A stretch of DNA of 64,000 nucleotides from Amorphochlora amoebiformis. Taxonomy: Eukaryota; Cercozoa; Chlorarachniophyceae. The notes beneath the pieces are model-generated. The model was not told where the DNA came from, ran no database searches, and saw only the letters and a program-made list of their open reading frames with translations. Below, in pieces: positions 1 to 64,000 of the stretch; positions within the stretch are counted from its first letter, which is position 1; every line of letters begins with the position of its first letter. Made by a program: the position numbers and the translations under genes. Location: NCBI GenBank assembly GCA_054601695.1, contig BAAHQB010000025.1:868001-932000 (forward strand), written 5' to 3'.

Positions 1-1057
1 CCCTGATTCTAGAATATCTAGAATATCACTAGCTATAGCTAGTATAGAGCTCATAGCTAACTGTGGATTCTAGGGATTTAGTTCACAGCAATGCTCAGTC
101 ATCATTAAATTCATTGAAATTTTACCATAACATGTACGACAACTAGTATAGTACTTCTTGAAACACTTGTAGTAGTAGTAGCTTCGCGTATATACGTATA
201 TGATATTGCGTATACTACGGCTAGCCATACTCCCATACTCTAGATACTATATGTACATATACACATACGACTCGTGCACAACATCTAGCCATTGAAATGG
301 AATGTACGTATGTACACTAGATGTTGATGGAAGGGAGTGTTCTAGATGAGTACGTATACCTAGATACGTATTGTACGCACGATATGGAGGGATGTATTTG
401 TAACTATATCATTGCGTATGTACGTACGCAGCACTACGTACACGTGTCTGGTGTACGTACGTATCATGAGTGGATGTTCATTAACAGTTGTATGCGCATG
501 TGTAATTCACACACAGTGGAGCCGCAGTATAATCTAGATAATATTGCAGTTTCAGTAGGACATACCTAGATACACGTACACGTATAGCTAGTATAGGTGT
601 TTGACACTGTTTTCCTGTACGTATCGTAGATAGACTCTAGTATACGTCTAGTACGTACGCACTTATACTTTTTGTTACGTGAATGGCTAGTACCGACTAT
701 GAAATAAAATACGTATCACACTAGATTATACAGCCTTAGTACGGTACGTTGTATGACGAGTACTTACGGGGCACGTACGTAAACCTAGCAAACGTCACGA
801 TATACTTGTCTATTCAATGTCTACACTGTCTATGTCAGTGTATTTACTACTTACTATAGCTAGACATCAGTGTATGTGACAAATTGTATTCATTTCGCGT
901 ATCGACTAGATCGATACATATATCACTGCATGTATATATTATATACGTATTTTGTAGATAGTTCTATCGTCCTTTAATGACTGGCAGAAACTACTGCCGA
1001 AATATTACAAAACAAAATTCTAATAAATCAACCTATATACAAGTTGTGATCAGTCAA
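1..1057. other. Intergenic flank downstream of gene A, rich in CTAG and GTAC
   Basis: No exon is supported here. Unlike the rest of the window it has little TA microsatellite. It is dense in short palindromic tetramers (CTAG, GTAC, ACGT), for example around 30-60, 420-470 and 640-660. It begins just past the stop codon of gene A, so it holds the 3' untranslated region and intergenic DNA. The short reading frame at 321-569 has no splice or composition support. Confidence 0.6.
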
Positions 1058-31576
<30,519 letters not shown>

Positions 31577-31813
31577 GTCATGTTTCCGCGGCCATCTGGT
31601 TGTCCCTTTGTCTTTGCATGATTTATAAGTCTCTCAGGAATCTCTGGAGATTTTATTCGGGGATTCAAGTTAAAACCCCGATAATACCTGACTGACGTTG
31701 ATATCAATCATATATCTGTAAGATATTAAGATCAATATCCGATATTCGAGATTTCCAGAGCATGCGAGTATAATCTCCATAAGTCTCCGGGTTCGCGGTC
31801 ACGGAGCGGAAGA
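31577..31813. promoter_or_regulatory. Divergent promoter region between genes A and B
   Basis: These 237 bases separate two start codons that point away from each other. There is no TA microsatellite. On the minus strand a TATA-like TTATAAAT at about 31620-31627 sits some 45-50 bases upstream of the gene A ATG. A small palindrome AATCTCTGGAGATT lies at about 31639-31652. Shared control of the two genes is an inference from the layout. Confidence 0.5.
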
Positions 31814-56876
<25,063 letters not shown>

Positions 56877-57474
56877 CTCAGCCGTTTCACATCCATCAAT
56901 TTCGCAAAATTACCTAAACTTGGCATTAGACATGCAGCACAAACTCTAGAAACTAGACAAAGGATAGCTTCAGATCGAATGATCGAAGAGCAGATAGCCC
57001 AGTGACTAGAGTGATAATCAAGATAATCTATAGATAATTGCATGAACACGTCAAGAAATAGAGGGTACTAACTAGACTAAGAACGAGAAAAAAGAAATAA
57101 TATCTTGAATATACGAATGCATCATGCTAGCATGTAAAACTTGGCAGTGTGATTAGCATAAGTTGAAAAATTGCGCGATAACCTGGACAACCCCGTATAT
57201 ATATAATCATTTTTTAATTATTCCGCGGCAATGTAGCTGGTTTAGCGATAGATCTAGCCGTATATCTAATACATATATATATATATATATATGTATGTAG
57301 GAATATTACCTAAATCTCAGAAAATATCTGGAATCTACTACTACTAGTACTAGTTATTCGCACATGTCTCATGTTACCACGCTGTGAGTACTGCTAGACT
57401 GTGATTAGATCGATGATAATAATCATTCTAGCTAGATCTAGCAGATGGCTTAAATATTCGACCTCAAATAGAAA
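56877..57474. other. Intergenic DNA between convergent genes B and C
   Basis: Mostly unique sequence with one short TA repeat at 57269-57290, and CTAG-rich stretches around 57340-57450 resembling the left flank. No exon supported. It should hold the 3' untranslated region of gene B. Confidence 0.5.
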
Positions 57475-57949
57475 AGCATGACCTTACAATTCCTAGAATT
57501 CTCCGGATTCATGCACCGTGCGTGTGGAATCTACTGTTTGCCTACATCAATAGTCCACACAGTATATATAATTTGTATATACAATATGCATCCACGTATA
57601 TATATATATATATTTACATATATATATATATATATAATGTATGTACATTCATATACATACATATATATATATATATATACGATATATATATATATATATA
57701 TATTCGCAATTCCGAGCCATCAACACGATTGTATTCGAATCTAAGGGTCTGACTGAATCTTGACCTGCTGGAGAGCTAGTCCGCGCACAGTGTTAGCAAT
57801 TCCACTCATAGACGGCTGTGTTCGAATCTACTGTTTGTTGACATCGAGTCATCAATACGGTCCCTATGGTCCGCATGCACAATGTTAGCAATTTCGAGTC
57901 GAGTCAACGATGTGGCTGAATTGGAATCTACTGTTCGGCTAGACGAGAT
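57475..57949 (-). repeat. Copies of the 3' half of gene C terminal exon
   Basis: Three or four degraded units of about 85 bases share the AACxCxATCGxTGACTC and GCAACACTxTGTGCG core of the terminal exon, including the region around its stop. Open reading is not preserved. Confidence 0.6.
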
Positions 57950-58030
57950 CTAATCCGCACAAAGTGTTGCCAGTTCGGAGTCATCGATAGGGTTGTATTC
58001 TCCAAGCTTGCTTCCACGTGCGTATAGCGA
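57950..58030 (-). CDS. Gene C visible exon 8 (terminal, stop TAG)
   Basis: Acceptor tcatag, phase 0, 26 codons ([13 protein letters not shown]...ATLCAD), then TAG. About three degraded copies of its 3' part follow. Confidence 0.8.
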   Translation of the reverse strand, partial: SLYARGSKLGEYNPIDDSELATLCAD

Positions 58031-58222
58031 CTATGATGTATATATATATATATATATATGTGTTGTAATATGGATATAGATGTAATATTTGTAGATACAT
58101 ATTTGTACATAAACAGCATAGTATATATATATATATATATTCATATTTATATATATATATATATATATATAATAACATGTGTATAACATGTATTTGTGAG
58201 ATACATGTATGCGTGTAGAGTA

Positions 58223-58273
<51 letters not shown>

Positions 58274-58321
58274 GTGTGTGTATATATATAAACACGTACA
58301 TACATTATGAGTATGCGTGTC

Positions 58322-58361
<40 letters not shown>

Positions 58362-59153
58362 GTACATATATATATATATATATCATATACATTATACTGA
58401 CATATACATATGAATAAAACCACATATGTACATATGTGTGTATACATTCATGTATATGTGAAAACATGCATATATATATATATATATGTATAACTCAAAC
58501 TCTAACCCCAACCTTAACCCTAGCCCTAACTCAGCCCAAATCCTAACCCTAACCCTAACCCTAACCCTAGCCCTAATCCTAACACTAAGCCTAACCCAAT
58601 CCAAGCCTAACCCTAACCCTAACCCTAACCCTAACCAGAACCCTAACCCTAACCCTAACCCTAATCCAACCCTATCCCTAACCTAATACTTTTCCCCTAA
58701 CCCTAACCATAACCCTACCCCTAACCCTAACGCAAACTCTAACCCTAATCGAACCCAAAGCCTAACCCTAACCACAACCCTAACCTTAACCCTAACCCAA
58801 CCCCAACCATAACCCTAACCCTAATCCTAACCCTAACCCTAATCCTAACCCTAACCCTAATCCTAACCCTAACCCCAACCGAGTCAATGGTCCTCGGGCT
58901 TAGACTTGCTGAATAATCTGATCCTAACCCTATCCCTAATCCTAATCAATACCCTAACGGTAACCGTAACCGTAACCGTAACCGTAACTGTAACCCTAAC
59001 CCTAACCCTAACCCTAACCCTAACCCTAACCCTAACCCTAACCCTAACCCTAACCCTAACCCTAACCCTACCTGTGCTTTTAATAAATCGTCTGACGAAT
59101 GATCGAAAAATACAATAAGACCACAATATGTTTCATAGTACATAGTTGAACCC

Positions 59154-59188
<35 letters not shown>

Positions 59189-59713
59189 GAAGTTATATTT
59201 ATATACATATATATATATATATATAATGTATATAATATATATATATATATATAACATATATACATTACATATATATATATATATATATACAACATATATA
59301 TATATATATATATTTAAAAGAATATACGATTTGATCCCTGTAAATATACATATATATATATCTATATATATATATATATATATGTACATGTATATGTACA
59401 AATTTATATAAATGTATATGTGTATATATATATGTGTATTTATATATATGTAAATCTATGTGTATGTATATATATAGATTAATATATGTCTATATTATAC
59501 ACGTATATTTATTACATACATATAAAAAAAAATTGTTTCATATGTACATATATACATATATAAATATGTATATAATCTTTGTAATATTACATGCATTTAA
59601 ATATACCTATACGTATTTATACATATTACATTACATATATTTCAATACTTATTAATATACATACAGATACATCTAAACACATTACATATACACTTAATAT
59701 ATATATATATTTT

Positions 59714-59758
<45 letters not shown>

Positions 59759-59946
59759 TAATATATATATTACCTGCAAATCCAATACAATCTCCAAAAT
59801 ACCTCCAACATTTTCCCGAAATATTCTTTCAATTCCAACTAAGATTTCCTCCTTAGACTTCCCCTAATTAGGGTTAGGGTCACGATTAACATCAGATAAT
59901 TCAGCATGACTATGTATGTAGAATTATATATATATATATGTATATA

Positions 59947-59992
<46 letters not shown>

Positions 59993-60921
59993 GCCCTAGG
60001 GCCATTGACTCTAGAACAACCTCAAATCTCATGTTAAGGGAACTGAAATCCCGGTTAGGGTTAGGGTTAGGGTTAGGATTAGGGTTAGGGTGCTACGGTT
60101 AAGAGTAAGGGTGTCAGTGTTAGGGTTAGGAGTTAGGGTTAGGGTTAGGGTTAGGGAACTCAAATCCATGTGTTAGCTGTGTGTAGGCGGGAGTTAGGGT
60201 TAGGGTTAGGATTAGGGTTAGGGTTAGGGTTAGCGGTTATGGGTAGGGTTAGAATTAGGGGTTTTGGTAGGGTTAGGGTTAAGGTTAGGGTTAGCGTTAG
60301 GGTTAGGGTTAGGGCTAGGGTTAGGGTTAGGGAACTCAAATCCATGTGTTAGCTGTGTGTAGGCGGGAGTTAGGGTTAGGGTTAGGATTAGGGTTAGGGT
60401 TAGGGTGTTAGGGTTAAAGTCAGGGCGTTAGGGTTAGAGTTTGGGGTTAGGGTTAAGAGTTAGGGGTTAGGGTTAGAGTTAGGGGTTTTGGCTGGGGTAA
60501 GGGTTAGGGTTAGGGAACTAAAATCCACGTGCTCGCTGTGGGTAGGCGGGAGTTGGGGTTAGGGTTAGGATTAGGGTTAGGGTTAGGGTTAGGGTTAGGG
60601 TTAGGGTTAGGGTTAGAGTTAGGGTGTTACAGTTAGGATTCAGGGTTATATTTAAGGCTGTTATGCTGGGAGCGACCTCAGAGAGGTTAGGTTAGGGTTT
60701 AGGGTTAGGGTTAGGGCTAGGGTTAGGGTTAGGGTTAGGGTTAGGGTTAGGGTTAGGGTTCAGGTTAGGGTTAGGGTTAGGGTTGACTTTATAAGACTCA
60801 CGGAGTGCTAACCCTATGGCTTTAGACGTCCTAAAGCCTGTGTTGATACCTACTCCCTATGTGTGTATAATATACGTATAAATATATAGATATAGATATA
60901 AGAACATATATATATATATAC

Positions 60922-60961
<40 letters not shown>

Positions 60962-61202
60962 TATATATTTATATGCGACTGCGTATATATAAGTAAAGAA
61001 AATATCTGTATACATATAAACACACACACATGTAAATGTGCATGCGTATGTATGAATATATATTATACTATTGCCATGTAAATACAAATATATGTATACA
61101 CACATATATATATATATATTCTATCATATGTTTAAATATATATATATATATGTATATATGTATATATATATTTATATATATTATATACATATATACACAC
61201 AA

Positions 61203-61257
<55 letters not shown>

Positions 61258-61457
61258 TAACTTACGTGTACATATATGTATGAGATACGCATAATTAACA
61301 TATTTGGATATATATATATATATATATAAATATATACATATATATAAATATATATATGCATACATAAGTATATCTCTACATACACAGATATACATTTATA
61401 TATGACATATATATATATATATATATGTATGTATAAATGTATTTACATATATATATT

Positions 61458-61497
<40 letters not shown>

Positions 61498-61884
61498 TAT
61501 AATATATATATACATACATTTACACATATACATACCAGCCGGTAGTGCGCAGTCGATAACGCATCCCCCACCAGTAAGACCACGACCCCATCCCTAGCTC
61601 CCGACCCTCCAGACACGTGCCTGGGTTCCGAAACCTGTCCGGATTCCGACTCTCCGGACACGTGCCCCGGTTCCAACCCTCCAGATCCGACGGACACGTG
61701 TTCAGGTTCCGGATCTCGTTTCTTGGATTCCGCTTTGAAGTTGGCTGAGCTGGACACGTGGCTGGGTTCCGAAAACACGTGTCTCGGTTCCGAGATGGAC
61801 ACGTGGCTGGGTTCCGGGGTTCGGAGGATGGTGGAGGTGGTGCTTGCGAGGTCGATGGAGACTGGGACGATGGATGCGCAGATG

Positions 61885-61950
<66 letters not shown>

Positions 61951-62151
61951 ATATATGTATATATGTGTATATATGTATATTTATTTCGTATATCGAAGTG
62001 TGTATATGTATTTTTTCTCTAGTGAATATAAACAAATGTTTATGTAGTTATATATCTCTATATAGATATACTATGCACATGTTTACGTAAATAGACATAT
62101 TTGCAAACATATATACATATATATATATGTGCATATATACACATATATATA

Positions 62152-62184
<33 letters not shown>

Positions 62185-62234
62185 ATGCATACTTTTATAT
62201 ATGTGTATATATGTATATATATAAGTATATATGA

Positions 62235-62266
<32 letters not shown>

Positions 62267-62376
62267 GTATATATAATATATGTGTACATGCATATATAAT
62301 TTGTACATGCATATTCTATACTTATATATACATACATAAACATATATATATATGTATATATGTGTGTGAGTATATA

Positions 62377-62419
<43 letters not shown>

Positions 62420-63707
62420 CCCCCATTTCCTCAGCATGTGTTATATATATATATAACTCCATATATATATATATATATACCTATTTCCAGAGCATGTGTG
62501 AAGGAGGGCTTGTTTTAGGTGTTTTTGAGATTTATAAGGCTTCTTCAGCACCACCTATATTACATGTATATATGTGTATATGTATTAATGTATATATATA
62601 TATGTATGTATGTATACATATGTCTAGACAGACAGATATCTAAAAAAATATATATATATATAGACAGAGAGAGAGATAGAAATGGTATCCTAGATATAAA
62701 CCACGTACTCCGTCAGCTATGCTCAGATTTACATACATCGTTAGGGTTAGGGTTAGGGTTAGGTTTAAAGCTAGGGTTAGGGTTAGGGTTAGGGTTAGGG
62801 TTAGGGTTAGGGTTAAGAGCTAGGGTTAGGGTTAGGGTTAAGAGCTGGGGTTAGGGTTAGGGTTCAGATATGCGGTTAAGGTTATAGGCTCAGGTTTAAA
62901 TACATCGTTAGGGTTAGAATTAGGGTAGATTCAAGAGCTAGGGTTAGGGTTAGGGTTAAGAACTAGGGTTAAGGTTAGGGTTAAGAGCTAGGGTTAGGGT
63001 TAGGGTTAAGAGCTAGGGTTAGGGTTAGGTTTAAGAGCTAGGGTTAGGGTTAAGGTTATGAGCTAGGGTTTGGGTTAGGGTTAAGAGTTAGGGTTAGGGT
63101 TAGAGTTAGGGTTAGGGTTAGGTTTAAGAGCTAGGGTTAGGGCTAGGGTTAAGAGCTAGGGTTAGGGTTAGGGTTAAGAGCTATAGGGTTAAGAGCTAGG
63201 GTTAGGGTTAGGGTTAAGAGCTTGGGTTAGGGATAGGGTTCAGATGTGCGGTGAGGGTTAGAGATAAGGTCAGGTTTACGGTTAGGGTTAGAGTTAGGGT
63301 TAGGGTTAGGAAATTGGGTGAAGTTAAGGGTTAGGGCTAATGTTAGGGTTAGGGTTAAAGTTAGGATTAGGGTTAGGGTTAGGGTTAGGGTTAGGGTTAG
63401 GGTTGAGGGATAGGATTGAGGTTATGCTTTGATATATGCTTTAGGGGTTAGGGTTAGGATCCGATTATTCAGCATGTCTTAGTCCGATGACACTTAGGGT
63501 TAGGGTTAGGGTTAGGGTTAAGGGCTTAGGGTTAGGATTAGAATTAGGGTTGAGGGGCTAGGGTTAGGGTTAGGGTTAGGATTAGGGTTAGAGTAAGGGA
63601 TAGAGTTAGGTTTTAGGGTTAGGGTTAGGTTTAGGGTTAGGGTTAGGGTTAGGGTTAGGGTTACGTACCTTACACACCCTGAGGACAGTATTCCAAGGCA
63701 AATTAGC
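57950..63707 (-). CDS. Gene C: probable FAD-dependent monooxygenase, C-terminal part (5' end outside the window)
   Basis: Whole-gene entry for the visible part. Eight exons in consistent phase, ending with TAG at 57952-57950. Exons 2-3 bring together IADG and VVLKKPY, resembling the DG motif of group A flavoprotein hydroxylases. Exons 4-5 give [17 protein letters not shown] and GVGINTGF, which matches the GD motif (GDA...G.G.N) that contacts the FAD ribose. These enzymes use NAD(P)H and oxygen to hydroxylate or epoxidise small substrates; the substrate here cannot be told. The N-terminal GxGxxG nucleotide-binding motif should lie beyond base 64000. Odd features are an SEPxHVS repeat inside the coding sequence and donors that lead straight into telomere-type repeat. 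It converges on gene B. Confidence 0.6.
58498..59071 (-). repeat. Interstitial telomere-type array (CCCTAA)
   Basis: Fills gene C intron 7 up to the donor of exon 7. Includes a run of five CGGTAA/CCGTAA variants at 58956-58990 and a module copy at 58879-58925 in reverse orientation. Confidence 0.9.
59072..59152 (-). CDS. Gene C visible exon 7
   Basis: Acceptor atatag, donor gtaggg running straight into TTAGGG repeat, 27 codons in phase 0 ([12 protein letters not shown]...DDLLKAQ). A short diverged 5'-edge copy lies at 59322-59347. Confidence 0.8.
59774..59863 (-). CDS. Gene C visible exon 6
   Basis: Acceptor cctaattag at the end of a telomere-type array, donor gtaata, 30 codons in phase 0 ([13 protein letters not shown]...LEIVLDLQ). 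Confidence 0.8.
59868..60787 (+). repeat. Interstitial telomere-type array with a recurring non-telomeric unit
   Basis: Fills gene C intron 5. Three copies of a unit with AACTCAAATCCATGTG and GTGTAGGCGGGAGTT at about 60150-60192, 60327-60370 and 60510-60551. Confidence 0.85.
60788..60856 (-). CDS. Gene C visible exon 5
   Basis: Acceptor acatag, donor gtcaac leading into CCCTAA repeat, 23 codons in phase 0 ([13 protein letters not shown]...RESYK). It completes the flavin-binding motif begun in exon 4. Confidence 0.8.
61536..61884 (-). CDS. Gene C visible exon 4 (GD motif, internal SEPxHVS repeats)
   Basis: Acceptor atatag, donor gtatgt, phase 2 to 0, 116 codons. After [11 protein letters not shown] comes a low-complexity stretch with about six versions of SEPxHVS ([28 protein letters not shown] and so on), then [18 protein letters not shown]. 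The region is GC-rich compared with everything around it. Another minus frame is also open, as expected of a repeat, but it does not give the flavin motif. Confidence 0.7.
62481..62554 (-). CDS. Gene C visible exon 3
   Basis: Acceptor atatag, donor gtatat, phase 0 to 2, 24 codons ([13 protein letters not shown]...HTCSGN). A 3'-edge copy lies at 62418-62440. Confidence 0.8.
62709..62721 (-). CDS. Gene C visible exon 2, candidate 13-base micro-exon
   Basis: Acceptor atctgag, donor gtacgt, phase 2 to 0, IADG. It would supply the DG motif next to VVLKKPY. A copy of its acceptor region lies at about 62884-62910. Very short, so uncertain. Confidence 0.35.
62740..63665 (+). repeat. Interstitial telomere-type array with AAGAGC higher-order unit
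   Basis: TTAGGG repeats in which about a dozen units carry an inserted AAGAGC (62815-63230), giving a higher-order period of roughly 20-26 bases. The array ends at the donor of gene C visible exon 1. Confidence 0.85.
63669..63707 (-). CDS. Gene C visible exon 1
   Basis: Acceptor aaaacag, donor gtacgt followed at once by CCCTAA repeat. Open in phase 2 to 2 ([12 protein letters not shown]) and in phase 0 ([13 protein letters not shown]). The first fits visible exon 2. Confidence 0.55.
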
Positions 63708-64000
63708 CTGTTTTTATGTTGTATATATATATATTTATATAACATGTATTTATATATATATATATATAAATGTATACATAATATATTTATATATATATAT
63801 AACATATATATATATATACATATATATAATACTTATTTATATAATACATAATATGTATTCCACACAAACATACATAAACATATAATACGTATACATATAT
63901 GCATACGTGTATATAAGAGTATTTCTATGGACTATACCTGCATATTGAAGATTAAATATGTGTAGATTTGTATGCAGATATGTGTATATGTAATAAATAA

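Overview
The window is eukaryotic nuclear DNA. It is very AT-rich, has GT-AG introns, carries TTAGGG telomere-type repeats at a dozen internal sites, and consists mostly of (TA)n microsatellite. The exons are small and encode proteins in the style of algae or other protists. I cannot name the species. TTAGGG repeats and GT25/GT2-like glycosyltransferases fit a unicellular alga or other protist, but this was not tested by any search. Nearly all long uninterrupted reading frames here are translated microsatellite ([18 protein letters not shown], poly-K) and are not genes. The real coding sequence is cut into exons of 13 to 417 bases. I found these by looking for non-repetitive islands flanked by AG and GT and by requiring codon phase to agree from one exon to the next.

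Three spliced genes come out. Gene A (minus, 1058-31576) has 31 proposed exons. They sum to 2871 bases, exactly 957 codons, with every junction in phase, from an ATG at 31576 followed by a hydrophobic signal anchor to a TGA at 1058. I do not recognise the protein. Gene B (plus, 31814-56876) starts 237 bases away in the opposite direction. It opens with a signal-anchor exon, then GT25-like glycosyltransferase exons (32824-36569), then linker exons, then a long GT2-like glycosyltransferase region (42137-56876) ending in a TAA. Exons 2 to 28 sum to 1842 bases (614 codons) in one phase. The exon 1 to exon 2 junction is unresolved, and one fused gene versus two genes is open. Gene C (minus, 57950 to beyond about 63707) is the C-terminal part of a probable FAD-dependent monooxygenase, cut by the right edge of the window. 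A and B are head to head. B and C converge.

The introns are the unusual part. They are built from (TA)n, (TAA)n, CT-rich tracts, minisatellites, interstitial telomere arrays and many partial copies of the neighbouring exon. The rule holds at about 25 exons. Copies of an exon's 5' edge (with its acceptor AG) lie upstream of the complete exon, and copies of its 3' edge (with its donor GT) lie downstream. One 41-base exon exists as six whole copies separated by telomere-repeat introns. Telomere repeats often begin within a few bases of a splice donor. A short non-telomeric module recurs inside the telomere arrays, always in the same orientation relative to the TTAGGG strand.

The flanks at 1-1057 and 56877-57949 are the only sizeable stretches outside the genes that are poor in TA repeat. 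All calls come from reading the sequence alone. Domain names are from memory of family motifs and were not checked against a database.
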